A stretch of 45,880 nt of DNA from Flavobacteriales bacterium (lineage in GTDB: Bacteria > Bacteroidota > Bacteroidia > Flavobacteriales_D > Parvicellaceae), in the NCBI GenBank assembly GCA_018401455.1, contig JAGYKU010000020.1, forward strand, positions 1-45,880, read 5' to 3'. The notes below the pieces were generated by a model. The model searched no databases. It had not been told where the DNA came from and saw only the letters and a program-made list of their open reading frames with translations. Position numbers and translations under genes: made by a program. Below are positions 34,134-42,428 of this stretch, piece by piece. Position 1 is the first letter of the stretch. Each line of letters starts with the position of its first letter.

Positions 34134-35213
34134 ATGGTGCCAAACATAAAAAACATAATATTATATTTTGGAATATTAAATCCTTTATGGTTTTTTTCTC
34201 AAATAGGTGGTCAAAACAGTTTTCCTATTTTGAATTATCCTACAAGCGCCAGAACCGAAGGGTTAGGTGGGTATGCAATAACTGTGAGAGATGGCGATGC
34301 TACTCTTGGACAAGAAAATCCAGCACTGCTTAATAGAGAAATGCATGGAATGGTCAATTTGAATTACATCAACTATTTTGCAGATGCTAATTTTGCATTT
34401 ACTTCTTATACAAGGCATTTTAGCAATATCGGAACTTTCAACGCCAATTTACTTTATGCTGATTATGGTAAATTTGAATATGCAGATATGAATGGTGTAA
34501 GAACTGGAGGAAGGTTTTTTGCAAATGACTTAGCCATCTCTTTTGGATATGCACGTCCTTTAAGTGAAAAATGGTCAGTAGGAAGCCAAGTAAGGTTTTT
34601 GGGTAGTTTTTATGAATCGTATAATGCTTTTGGAATTTCTTTCGATGCAGGAGTCAACTATTATGACACTACTAATGGTCTAGGTTTTTCATTTTTAGCA
34701 AAAAATATGGGTTCACAACTCAAAGGTTTTACTGATGATATTAAAGTTCCGCTTCCTTTAAATTTGATAGTTGGTGTTTCTAAAAAATTAGAGCACGCTC
34801 CATTCAGGTTTTCATTAACTTATGATAATATTCAGCGTTTTAATTTGATTTATTTTGATGATTCGCAAACTTCTACCACAGATCCTTTAACTGGTGAAAT
34901 CATGGAAATAAAACCTCCTAGTATCGTCAAAAAGTTTATGTATCACATTACATTTGGAACAGAAATCTTACTTTCAGAAACTTTGCACATTCGAATTGGT
35001 TATAATCACATGCAAAGACAAACATTAAGGGTTGGAGCAAAACCAGGAATGACAGGTTTCTCAATGGGATTTGGATTTAAAGTTAAGAAATTGTATCTGA
35101 GTTATGCATTCACTAAATTTCATATTGCGGGTACTTCTAATCAAATTACCATTTCCAAAAGATTTGGCAAAGTTCCTGATTCTGATGTGGATTCATTTTA
35201 CAGACAACATTAA
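34134..35213 (+). CDS. porQ: type IX secretion system protein PorQ
   Basis: 359 residues from the ATG at 34134; the frame is open to 34065, but a good signal peptide (KNIILYFGILNPLWFFS) begins here. The mature protein starts QIGGQNSFPILNYPTSARTE and GLGGYAITVRDGDATLGQEN, the PorQ form of the PorV/PorQ outer-membrane barrel group. Strands follow throughout (e.g. FSFLAKNMGSQLKGF, HIRIGYNHMQRQTLRVG). PorQ is an outer-membrane component of the T9SS attachment machinery. It is needed for secretion or surface attachment of cargo with C-terminal sorting domains, two of which are encoded at 2991 and 4748. In many genomes a cytidylate kinase gene follows; here it does not. Confidence 0.93.
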   Translation: MVPNIKNIILYFGILNPLWFFSQIGGQNSFPILNYPTSARTEGLGGYAITVRDGDATLGQENPALLNREMHGMVNLNYINYFADANFAFTSYTRHFSNIGTFNANLLYADYGKFEYADMNGVRTGGRFFANDLAISFGYARPLSEKWSVGSQVRFLGSFYESYNAFGISFDAGVNYYDTTNGLGFSFLAKNMGSQLKGFTDDIKVPLPLNLIVGVSKKLEHAPFRFSLTYDNIQRFNLIYFDDSQTSTTDPLTGEIMEIKPPSIVKKFMYHITFGTEILLSETLHIRIGYNHMQRQTLRVGAKPGMTGFSMGFGFKVKKLYLSYAFTKFHIAGTSNQITISKRFGKVPDSDVDSFYRQH

Positions 35214-35214
35214 T

Positions 35215-35300
35215 TATTTGTTATTTAGTTGAATAGTTTTTGGTTAATTAGTTTTTTTTGTACAACGTACAATGTATTAAGTACAATGTTGATGATTTGT
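35215..35300. repeat. GTACAA-rich intergenic repeat
   Basis: GTACAACGTACAATG and TAAGTACAATGT form imperfect direct and inverted copies between convergent porQ and hutI. A non-coding, low-complexity spacer. Confidence 0.4.
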
Positions 35301-35383
35301 TATTTTATTATCTAATTTCAACTTTTTTCAATAATCGAAGTATTTTCGAAGGTGTTATCTGATTTCATATTTCCATTTTCAAA

Positions 35384-36622
35384 TTAAAACATTTCCCCCT
35401 CAATCCAAACACTGTCAATACAATTTTCACCAAAAGAGTAGGGTAGGTAATAGATAGATTTTATAGGTTTGGTAAGAATAAAATTGGCTTTTTTTCCTAT
35501 AGTAATGCTTCCCACTTCACCTGCTACTTCCATAGCAAAAGCCCCGTTTATGGTTGCAGCATTGATGGCTTGCTCTGGTGTAAGTTTTTGTTGAATACAA
35601 GCTAGAGAAACTACAAAATTCATATTTCCTGATGGTGTAGAACCAGGATTGTAATCTGAAGCAAGTGCAATGGCAATGTTTTTAGAAATCATTTCTTTTA
35701 CAGGTGCATAAGGAATTCCCAAGAAAAAAGAACAAGAAGGTAAAGCAGTTGCAATTGTATCTGAACCTGATAGTGATTCATAGTCTTTGGTCGTCATTTC
35801 TTCCAAATGATCTGCACTCACAGCATGGTTTTGGACACTCATTTCTATTCCTCCCAAAGCATTAAATTGATTGACGTGAATTTTGGGTTTCAAACCATAT
35901 TGAGCACCTGCTTTGATAATTTTTTCAGTTTGAGCAACAGTAAAATAATTTTCTTCACAAAATGCATCTATGTAGTCTGCTAAGTTTTCTTTAGCAATAA
36001 TCGGCAGCATTTCATTAATAATCAAATCAATATAACCTTCTTTGTTTTCTTTATATTCTTTGGGAAAAGCGTGCGCCCCCAAAAATGTAGCTTTAATCGG
36101 AATATTGAAATGAGTTTTTAATTTTTTGATGATGCGCAACATTTTGATTTCGCCTTCTACAGAAAGTCCATACCCACTTTTTATTTCAATGGCTCCAGTT
36201 CCTAGTTTAATGAGACTTTTTAATCTTCTAACAGCGTCCTCAAACAATACATTTTCATCTGCGTCTTTTAACTTTGCGGCTGAATTTAAAATTCCACCTC
36301 CTCTTAAAGCAATTTCTTCATAACTCAATCCGTTGATTCTATCCACAAATTCTTCTTCTCTGCTTGTTGCAAAAACCAAATGAGTATGAGAATCACAATA
36401 AGTCGGTAAAATAATTTTACCACTACAATCTATGATTTCAGAAAAATCTTCTTCATTGAAGGTACTGCTTTCCATTTTTCCAAATCTTGCAATTTTTTCG
36501 TCTTTCACTATGAGATATGCATTGTGAATCTCATTTAAAGTATTTAATTCAGAATTCCTTAATGGTTTGTCTATTAATGCTTGAATTCCATATATTGACT
36601 TAATATTCTTAAAAAGTTTCAT
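35384..36622 (-). CDS. hutI: imidazolonepropionase
   Basis: 412 residues, full length for HutI. The enzyme hydrolyses 4-imidazolone-5-propionate to N-formimino-L-glutamate, third step of histidine breakdown. Amidohydrolase features are complete: the metal pair in CDSHTHLVFATSREEEF (H79, H81), the substrate segment GIEIKSGYGLS-like (TGAIEIKSGYGLSVEGEIKM), the metal histidine in THFNIPIKATFLGAHAFPKE, and the Asp in ASDYNPGSTPSGNM. No other hut gene except possibly the ureohydrolase at 37841 lies nearby. It is divergent from the DUF1987 gene. Confidence 0.96.
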   Translation of the reverse strand: MKLFKNIKSIYGIQALIDKPLRNSELNTLNEIHNAYLIVKDEKIARFGKMESSTFNEEDFSEIIDCSGKIILPTYCDSHTHLVFATSREEEFVDRINGLSYEEIALRGGGILNSAAKLKDADENVLFEDAVRRLKSLIKLGTGAIEIKSGYGLSVEGEIKMLRIIKKLKTHFNIPIKATFLGAHAFPKEYKENKEGYIDLIINEMLPIIAKENLADYIDAFCEENYFTVAQTEKIIKAGAQYGLKPKIHVNQFNALGGIEMSVQNHAVSADHLEEMTTKDYESLSGSDTIATALPSCSFFLGIPYAPVKEMISKNIAIALASDYNPGSTPSGNMNFVVSLACIQQKLTPEQAINAATINGAFAMEVAGEVGSITIGKKANFILTKPIKSIYYLPYSFGENCIDSVWIEGEMF

Positions 36623-36683
36623 TTAAAGTTTTGTTTTTGATAAAAAATGTTCATATTTGAACTAAATTAATTCAAAATTAAAT

Positions 36684-36691
36684 TAATTTTG
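36684..36691 (+). promoter_or_regulatory. -7 box (TAATTTTG) very close to the DUF1987 start
   Basis: An exact TAnnTTTG match ending five bases before the ATG at 36697, with a TTTG at 36656-36659 as possible -33 element. If used, the transcript would be leaderless or nearly so. Confidence 0.4.
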
Positions 36692-36696
36692 GGACT

Positions 36697-37074
36697 ATGA
36701 ACAATATTTACATTGAGAAAGCGATAAAAACTCCATTAATTTCATTGAATTATGATACAGGTCATTTTTTAATTGAAGGAGTAAGTGTACCTGAAAATAC
36801 TGTAGATTTTTTCAATCCAATAGTGTATTGGTTGAGAGAATATGTTCAGAAACCAAAAGATCAAACTGTTTTTGATTTGAAATTAGAATATTTCAATACC
36901 AGTACTTCTGTAATTCTTTTGAATATTTTCAGAACGCTATCGGAATTAGGAGAAGATAAATTGACCATCAATTGGCATTATGAAGAAGATGATGTAGAAA
37001 TGGAAGAAGCAGGACAAGATTACAGTAATATGGTAGATGCAAAATTCAATATCATTCCTGTAGATTCTTTTTAG
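36697..37074 (+). CDS. DUF1987 (SiaC-like) regulatory phosphoprotein
   Basis: 125 residues matching the SiaC/DUF1987 family: KTPLISLNYDTGHFLIEGVS, then SVPENTVDFFNPIVYWLREY, LKLEYFNTSTSVILLNI, LTINWHYEEDDVEMEEAGQD. In Pseudomonas, SiaC is phosphorylated by the kinase SiaB on a threonine in the matching FNTSTSK-like motif (here 66-71), and a SpoIIE phosphatase SiaA reverses this. Here no SiaB kinase is adjacent, and the only SpoIIE phosphatase in the window is the decayed one at 6.5-8.7 kb. The protein appears intact. Confidence 0.9.
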   Translation: MNNIYIEKAIKTPLISLNYDTGHFLIEGVSVPENTVDFFNPIVYWLREYVQKPKDQTVFDLKLEYFNTSTSVILLNIFRTLSELGEDKLTINWHYEEDDVEMEEAGQDYSNMVDAKFNIIPVDSF

Positions 37075-37082
37075 TTTTCCTG

Positions 37083-37790
37083 TTATATATCTTTTGCTCC
37101 ATTAAAAACAAATTGCACAATGTTCGCTCCCATTTGAAGCGCTTTTGTGATTGTTTCTTGACTGTTGTTGTGCACTTCTTGATCTTCCCAACCATCACCT
37201 AAATCACATTCGAAGTCATAAAAACAAACCAATCTCCCTTCATAAATCAACCCAAAACCTTGAGGTGCTTTTTTGTCGTGTTCGTGGATTTTTGGTAAAC
37301 CTTTTTTAAAGGAATAGGTTTGATGATAAATCGGATGATTGAAAGGCAATTCAATAAATTCCAATTCTGGAAAAACTTTTGCCATTTCTGCTCTTACAAA
37401 TTTATCCATTCCATAATTATCAGAAATATGAAGAAAACCTCCAGATTTTAAATACTTTCTAAGATTTTCAACTTCTTGTGTATTAAAAACAACATTTCCG
37501 TGTCCTGTCATATGTACTAATGGATAGTTGAACAACTCGATACTTCCTACTTCTACATAAGGAACATCTTCATCAATATTGGTTTTAAGGTATTTATTAC
37601 AAAACTTCACTAAATTGGGAACAGAAGTAGGGTTGGAATACCAATCTCCACCACCGTTGTATTTCAATACGGCAATTTTGTATGCAGGATTATCTAAGGT
37701 TATTTTTTGTGTTGGAGTTGTTAAAGACAACAACAAAGTTGAAAAAATAACAGTCGAAAATGCGAAAAGAAGTTTAAATTGTATTGCCAC
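37083..37790 (-). CDS. DUF4159 domain protein
   Basis: 235 residues from GTG at 37788-37790. The frame is open to a TTG at 37820, but that codon lies inside the -7 box, so GTG is preferred; it gives a good signal peptide (KLLFAFSTVIFSTLLLSLTT). The DUF4159 domain follows: AVLKYNGGGDWYSNPTSVPN, HMTGHGNVVFNTQEVENLRK, YLKSGGFLHISDNYG, LPFNHPIYHQTYSF, and FECDLGDGWEDQEVHNNSQE. The fold is a class I glutamine-amidotransferase-like domain; DUF4159 proteins in Bacteroidota are often near MoxR/DUF58 genes. The role is unknown. Divergent from the ureohydrolase gene with a very short shared promoter region. Confidence 0.88.
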   Translation of the reverse strand: MAIQFKLLFAFSTVIFSTLLLSLTTPTQKITLDNPAYKIAVLKYNGGGDWYSNPTSVPNLVKFCNKYLKTNIDEDVPYVEVGSIELFNYPLVHMTGHGNVVFNTQEVENLRKYLKSGGFLHISDNYGMDKFVRAEMAKVFPELEFIELPFNHPIYHQTYSFKKGLPKIHEHDKKAPQGFGLIYEGRLVCFYDFECDLGDGWEDQEVHNNSQETITKALQMGANIVQFVFNGAKDI

Positions 37791-37817
37791 AATAAATATA
37801 ATTTTAAAATTTGTATT

Positions 37818-37825
37818 CAAATTTA
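37818..37825 (-). promoter_or_regulatory. -7 box (TAAATTTG) of the DUF4159 gene
   Basis: An exact TAnnTTTG match on the minus strand, 27 bases before the GTG at 37790. It decides between the possible start codons of this gene. Confidence 0.5.
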
Positions 37826-37840
37826 TAAAAAATAAATAGA

Positions 37841-38866
37841 ATGAGTTTCAATCCAAACGATATTGGTGTTCCAAATGGTAATTTTTGTGGACTTCCTGTT
37901 ACAGAAAATGAGGCAGATATTATCATTATTCCAATTCCTTGGGATGCTACAGCGTCTTATTCCAGAGGAACTTCTGAAGGTCCAAGTGCTATTCTTGAAG
38001 CATCATTACAGTTGGATTTGTACCATCACCACTATCAGAAAGTTTATGAAAGAAAAATTTTCATGCAACCTATTTCTGAAAGAATTCAAGCACAAAGTGA
38101 TCGTTTGGGTGGTTTGACTTCCGAATATATTGAATTTCTTACGGAAGGAAATCTTTTAGAAGATTCTCCAAAATTTATCAATGTATTGGAAGAAGTGGCA
38201 ACGTTCCAAAATGAAATCAAACAAAATTTAAAAGCTACTGCTTTGGACTTTTTGAATGAAGGCAAAAAAGTGGCCGTTTTGGGAGGCGAACACTCTACAC
38301 CTTTAGGTTTGATTGAAGCATTAAGTGAAAAATATGAATCATTTGGTATATTACAGATTGACGCTCACGCAGATTTGAGAGATGCTTACGAAGGTTTTGA
38401 ACAATCTCACGCTTCTATTATGTTCAACGCTTTAAAATTACCAAATATCTCACACTTAGTTCAAGTGGGTATCAGAGATTTGTGTGAAGATGAAGTGGAA
38501 ATAATTAATACTGATGAACGTATCACTACATTTTACGATTGGGATTTGAAAGCTGCACAGTTTAAAGGTTCCAATTGGCATGTCATCTGTGAAGATATTA
38601 TTGCTAAATTACCAGAAAATGTTTTTATCTCTTTTGATATCGATGGACTGATGCCTTCTTTGTGTCCGAATACAGGAACGCCAGTGCCAGGTGGTTTGAG
38701 TTTTGAACAAGCGACTTATCTTTTGCAAATGTTGGCAGACAGCAATAAAAACATTATTGGATTCGATTTGAATGAAGTGGCTCCAGGTTCTGATGAAATC
38801 AATGTAATAGTTGGCGCAAGAATTTTGATGGAGTTGTTGCTTTGTATGGGGGGGATAATTAAATAA
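37841..38866 (+). CDS. ureohydrolase (arginase/agmatinase/formimidoylglutamase family)
   Basis: 341 residues. The binuclear manganese site is intact: GGEHSTP, QIDAHADLRDAYEG, and FDIDGLMPSLCPNTGTPVPG. The N-terminus (IIIIPIPWDATASYSRGTSE, GPSAILEASLQLDLYHHHYQ) resembles the Bacteroidota agmatinase-like group, which hydrolyses a guanidino or formimino group. DIDGLMPS in place of the more common DxDxLDP is a minor change. Nearness to hutI allows a formimidoylglutamase role (histidine pathway), but the sequence pattern favours agmatinase. The last codons (MGGIIK) are partly repeated after the stop. Confidence 0.88.
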   Translation: MSFNPNDIGVPNGNFCGLPVTENEADIIIIPIPWDATASYSRGTSEGPSAILEASLQLDLYHHHYQKVYERKIFMQPISERIQAQSDRLGGLTSEYIEFLTEGNLLEDSPKFINVLEEVATFQNEIKQNLKATALDFLNEGKKVAVLGGEHSTPLGLIEALSEKYESFGILQIDAHADLRDAYEGFEQSHASIMFNALKLPNISHLVQVGIRDLCEDEVEIINTDERITTFYDWDLKAAQFKGSNWHVICEDIIAKLPENVFISFDIDGLMPSLCPNTGTPVPGGLSFEQATYLLQMLADSNKNIIGFDLNEVAPGSDEINVIVGARILMELLLCMGGIIK

Positions 38867-39351
38867 TTTGAAAATGAGATAATTTGAAAATTATTTAAAT
38901 GGGGGGAATTATTAAACTATCTAAATACAAATAGTAATAATCTACTATCTAGGTTTATAATATAATTATTAAAAATTTTTGATTTATAAAAATGAGCAAA
39001 AAAAACTATTTTAAATATTTCAATAATTATATTAGTAATCAATCTATTATGTTTTCCTTTATTGTATTATTTTCATTTAAGTTTAGGAGCAAGTTTTACT
39101 TATATAAGCAAATTTTGGTGCCTGTTTTAATGATTTGTAATCGAATTATACCTTTTTATGTTAAGAAACTTAAAGACTATTTTATTTTAATCATTTTTAA
39201 ATGTTTTGTCAAATTTTAGTTTATTTCTTTTCTACTATCATATTCTTACTTGTTTCCTTCTATAGGATGAAATTTAAAACAAAAATCCCTTTCAATATTT
39301 AAATCGAAAGGGGAGTATAAGTGTGTTAATCTAGTAATTGTATTTTAAAAC
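38867..39351. other. gene-free AT-rich stretch
   Basis: It begins with a 55-bp imperfect duplication of the 3' end of the preceding gene (to about 38925). After that the DNA is very AT-rich; one 75-codon frame (38992-39219) has low-complexity Phe/Ile/Lys composition and is not accepted as a gene. The terminator of the RRM gene lies at 39275-39313. Confidence 0.5.
39275..39313 (-). terminator. rho-independent terminator of the RRM gene
   Basis: On the minus strand CCCTTTC and GAAAGGG (39306-39312 with 39287-39293) form a stem followed by a T-rich run. It sits 39 bases after the RRM stop codon. Confidence 0.75.
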
Positions 39352-39612
39352 TTAGAAAGATTTTCTTTCTGGTCTGTCTTCTGCAACTTTTACTACAATG
39401 TTTCTTCCTTTTACAGAAGCATCATTTAATTCTTCAATAGCAGCTTTCGCTTCGCTTTCGTTTGGCATTTCAACAAAACCAAATCCTTTAGATCTCCCAG
39501 AATCTTTGTCTGTGATTACTCTTGCAGATGATACTTCACCGTACGCTTCAAAAACTGATTGAAGTTCTTCGCTAGTTACGCCATAATTCTAGGCTGGCAA
39601 CAAAATGTTCAT
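39352..39612 (-). CDS. RNA-binding protein with one RRM domain (start region damaged)
   Basis: 87 codons from ATG (39610-39612) to TAA (39352-39354). From codon 9 it is a clear RRM: NYGVTSEELQSVFEAYGEV, then SSARVITDKDSGRSKGFGFV with RNP1 (KGFGFVEM), then NESEAKAAIEELNDA and RNIVVKVAEDRPERKSF. These small proteins are RNA chaperones often induced by cold. Codons 4-8 read ILLPA then TAG where RNP2 should be (MNIFVASLNYG). One extra T and one base fewer within 20 bp would restore it, so this is probably a sequence error. The 5' leader contains a TAT/AAT triplet repeat. The gene lacks an uninterrupted frame and is easily missed. Confidence 0.8.
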
Positions 39613-40068
39613 AATAATAATAATAAAATAAATAAATAATACCAACCTTCGCTGGCTTTTAATGGTTTAGTAATTAATTCTAAAAGAAAAACTTTTTTTA
39701 CTTAAAAATAATTACATTGCAAAAGAACAATAATTTTTGATATTCAAAGTATTTCGACAATTATTTTAATGTAAAATGTTCATTAATCTTTAAAATCTTC
39801 AAATTATGCACCTTTTTAGGTTTTTTATCGATTGTTTTAACAAGTTGTTTTGTTTAATAGTTCTTAGTTGATTAATTAATTAACCAATCAACCAATTATC
39901 GAATTTAGTATTTAGACATCTCCACAAGCAAAGACGCTTTGGTCTTCATCTATGAGTCAATGTGACAAAGGTTTTTAAGTAAGACCAATTAACTAATTAA
40001 CTAAACAACCAATTAACAAATCAACCAATTAACTAAACAACAAATTAACCAATCAACCAATTAACTAA
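39613..40068. other. 456-bp gap: RRM leader and low-complexity tract
   Basis: The first ~170 bases are the likely 5' region of the RRM gene (ATA/ATT repeats next to the start). From about 39855 to 40078 lies a degenerate tandem repeat of AATTAACCAATC/AACTAATT words that runs into the helicase stop. No gene is seen. Confidence 0.5.
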
Positions 40069-40078
40069 TTACCTAATT
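39855..40078. repeat. degenerate (AATTAACCAATCAACC)n tract
   Basis: Many imperfect copies of 8-mers such as CCAATTAA, ACCAATCA and AACTAATT follow one another, with a unique ~90-bp island (39905-39985). A typical intergenic simple repeat of Bacteroidota. It ends at the 3' end of the helicase gene and may have replaced its terminator. Confidence 0.6.
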
Positions 40079-41397
40079 ACCCCTCCATTCGAACGAATAA
40101 AAACTTTGGACTCAGCCATCAATAAATCTTCTGCTTCTCTATCATCTAGTTCTTGCGAAAGCTCTTGAAATCTTTTGTCTGCTTTCAACGCCAAACCATC
40201 TACTTGAAGTGCAGTCGCATTAAAATTGATTAATTTCAAATGATCCAAATTTCTCAATCTCGACAAAGCGACATATCCTTGACCTTTTTCAAAGGTTCTC
40301 GACAAGTCCAATTCCGCAGCGTCTAATGTCATTCCTTGACTTTTGTGAATCGTTATTGCCCAAGCCAATCTTAAAGGTATTTGTCTATAAACAGCCAAAG
40401 GTTTTTCGTTATCATCCTGTATTGACCATTCTTCTGGTTCTGCAGTAATGACTGTTTTGTCGAATGTTTTAACAACTGGGAAACCATCTTCTCTTGAAAA
40501 ATCAATTACTTCTCCCAAAGTTCCATTGATGTAGCCTTTTTCGGGGTTGTTTTTTACAAACATTACTCTTGCTCCAATTTTTAGAGGCAAAGCTTCCAAA
40601 GTGATGACCGTTTTTTTCAAAATTTCTATCATCGAAGGTTCGCCTTTTACTTTGGCTCTGAAAGTTTTGGGAAGATTGGGAATAGTGGCTAAATGTTGAT
40701 TATTGATAAAATCGACATCTTCATTGTGAGTGTATAATTTCGTTGGAACAATAGATACATCAAATTCGGTTTGAGCTGCTTTTTTGAGTAATGCAATTGA
40801 ATTTTGAGAAACATTCCCGTTTCTAATTTCATCCAAAATATTTGAAAGGCTGTTGTTTTCTTGACGATATTGTTGGGTTAAGTAACAAATTTTAAAATCA
40901 GCATAACTCCAAGCCGAAGCCATAAACGCAAATTTATCTCTACTTTTTTCTCCATTGTTTCCAATCGGGGGCAATTGAAAGAAATCTCCGCACAAAACCA
41001 CTTGAACACCGCCAAAAGGCATGGTATTGTTGAGACAATGAGACAATACATCGTGAATGGCATCCAATTGGTCTTTGTGCAACATCGATATTTCATCTAT
41101 GATTAAGACTTTTACTTTTTTGAAATGACTTGTAATGTATTTCTTCTTTTTGATGTTGGATAAATCCTTTAGCGTAAGTTTTTGTTTTACACCAATTCCA
41201 GACCAAGAATGAATTGTAACGCCTTGTATATGTGTCGCTGCAATACCTGTAGAAGCAGTAATGGCAACTTTAAGTTTAGCATCTTTGAGATGTTGAATAA
41301 ATTGATTAAGCACATAGGTTTTTCCAGTACCAGCAGAACCTGTTAAGAAAATATTTTTTCCAGATTTTAGTAATAGTAATGCTTTTTCTTGGGTCAT
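40069..41397 (-). CDS. PIF1-like AAA/UvrD-fold DNA helicase
   Basis: 442 residues. Walker A is GSAGTGKT (20-27); then ITASTGIAATHIQGVTIHSW (the PIF1-type motif Ia), Walker B VLIIDEISML, VVLCGDFFQLPPIG (motif III), YLTQQYRQ, and the C-terminal motif LAWAITIHKSQGMTLDAAEL with the QGYVALSRLRNLDHL end. It is a superfamily 1B 5'-3' helicase, compact as in bacterial PIF1 homologues such as the Bacteroides enzymes, active on G-quadruplex or stalled-fork DNA. The protein is complete, with no accessory HRDC or WYL domain. Confidence 0.94.
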   Translation of the reverse strand: MTQEKALLLLKSGKNIFLTGSAGTGKTYVLNQFIQHLKDAKLKVAITASTGIAATHIQGVTIHSWSGIGVKQKLTLKDLSNIKKKKYITSHFKKVKVLIIDEISMLHKDQLDAIHDVLSHCLNNTMPFGGVQVVLCGDFFQLPPIGNNGEKSRDKFAFMASAWSYADFKICYLTQQYRQENNSLSNILDEIRNGNVSQNSIALLKKAAQTEFDVSIVPTKLYTHNEDVDFINNQHLATIPNLPKTFRAKVKGEPSMIEILKKTVITLEALPLKIGARVMFVKNNPEKGYINGTLGEVIDFSREDGFPVVKTFDKTVITAEPEEWSIQDDNEKPLAVYRQIPLRLAWAITIHKSQGMTLDAAELDLSRTFEKGQGYVALSRLRNLDHLKLINFNATALQVDGLALKADKRFQELSQELDDREAEDLLMAESKVFIRSNGGVIR

Positions 41398-41491
41398 TTG
41401 TTCAAACTCAATTAGTTTTGCAAAGTTAAAATTAATGTAAGTGAGATTTAACTATTCAAAAATACGTTATTAACATTTTAAACAACAATAC

Positions 41492-41884
41492 ATGAAAAAT
41501 GAAAATTGTCCTTGTGGAAACGATCTAACGTATTTGGAATGTTGTCATTTAGTGCATCAAGATATCAAAAAAGCAAAAACTGCTGAACAATTGATGCGAG
41601 CAAGATACAGTGCTTTTGTAAAAGCAAATGGCGATTTTTTAATTCAAAGTTGGCATTCTTCAAAACATACACCAACGCTCAAACATGATTTGGTACATTG
41701 GGCAATGTCGGTAAAATGGATCAGATTGGAAGTGCATGAAACCCAACAAGGATTGGAAAATGACAACGAAGGAATAGTATCATTTACTGCATTTTACATG
41801 GAAAAATTTATGAATAGAGCTTTGCATGAAACCTCCAAATTTGTCAAAGAGAATGATCATTGGGTATATTTACAAGCAATATAA
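41492..41884 (+). CDS. YchJ family protein with SEC-C motif
   Basis: 130 residues. The N-terminal zinc-binding SEC-C motif is CPCGNDLTYLECCHLVHQ; the YchJ domain follows with TAEQLMRARYSAFVKANGDF, IQSWHSSKHTP, and IVSFTAFYMEKF. Function unknown; the fold resembles NTF2. It is followed 9 bp later by a thioesterase gene in the same direction, so the two probably form an operon. Confidence 0.94.
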   Translation: MKNENCPCGNDLTYLECCHLVHQDIKKAKTAEQLMRARYSAFVKANGDFLIQSWHSSKHTPTLKHDLVHWAMSVKWIRLEVHETQQGLENDNEGIVSFTAFYMEKFMNRALHETSKFVKENDHWVYLQAI

Positions 41885-41893
41885 AAATTAAAA

Positions 41894-42292
41894 ATGATGA
41901 TGACACCAGAAGAAATTACAAAAACGATGATGGACAAAGATGCTTTTAGCCAATGGTTGGGCATCGAAGTGATGGAAGTCTCCTTAGGGTATTCAAAACT
42001 CAAAATGATTGTGAGAGAAGAAATGGTAAATGGTTTTCAGATAGCTCATGGCGGCATCACTTATGCCTTGGCAGATTCTGCTTTGGCTTTTGCTTCTAAT
42101 TCTTATGGAAATATTGCCTTATCTATCGAAACTTCCATTTCTCATTTATATCCTGTGAAAGTGATAGATGAATTAACTGCCATAGCTATAGAAATAAGTA
42201 AATCCAATAAAATTGGCACATATCAAGTGGAAATTTCCAATCAAAACAAAAAAGTTGTAGCACATTTTAAGGGGACAGTTTATTTTAAATAG
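41894..42292 (+). CDS. PaaI-type hotdog-fold thioesterase
   Basis: 132 residues with a single hotdog domain: FSQWLGIEVMEVSLGYSKLK, VNGFQIAHGGITYALADSAL (the HGG active-site motif), and ALSIETSISHLYPVKVIDEL. This is closest to PaaI, which hydrolyses aryl- or acyl-CoA thioesters and may rescue CoA from dead-end phenylacetyl-CoA intermediates. No other paa genes lie nearby, so the substrate is open. The start is one of the adjacent ATG codons (41894, 41897 or 41900). Confidence 0.93.
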   Translation: MMMTPEEITKTMMDKDAFSQWLGIEVMEVSLGYSKLKMIVREEMVNGFQIAHGGITYALADSALAFASNSYGNIALSIETSISHLYPVKVIDELTAIAIEISKSNKIGTYQVEISNQNKKVVAHFKGTVYFK

Positions 42293-42391
42293 CCAAATAA
42301 CAAGCAGAAATTTCTCCCCAAATTGTTCACATCAAAAAATAATTGTTAAAATGTAACCATCTTAAGTGAGTGAAAATCGCTTTAAAGTTAT

Positions 42392-42399
42392 TACTTTTG
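42392..42399 (+). promoter_or_regulatory. -7 box (TACTTTTG) of the TPR/ComA/rhodanese/DUF368 operon
   Basis: An exact TAnnTTTG match, 29 bases before the ATG at 42429. It is the only promoter-like box before four tightly spaced genes. Confidence 0.5.
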
Positions 42400-42428
42400 T
42401 GTATTCCAACTAAAAATGGAGTGAAAAT

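Noticed and set aside
38992-39219. 75-codon frame on the plus strand
   Set aside because: Low-complexity Phe/Ile/Lys peptide in extremely AT-rich DNA, with no domain or promoter; likely chance.
39855-40078. Repeated units considered as a CRISPR array
   Set aside because: Units are short, degenerate and without unique spacers of constant length; no cas genes nearby.
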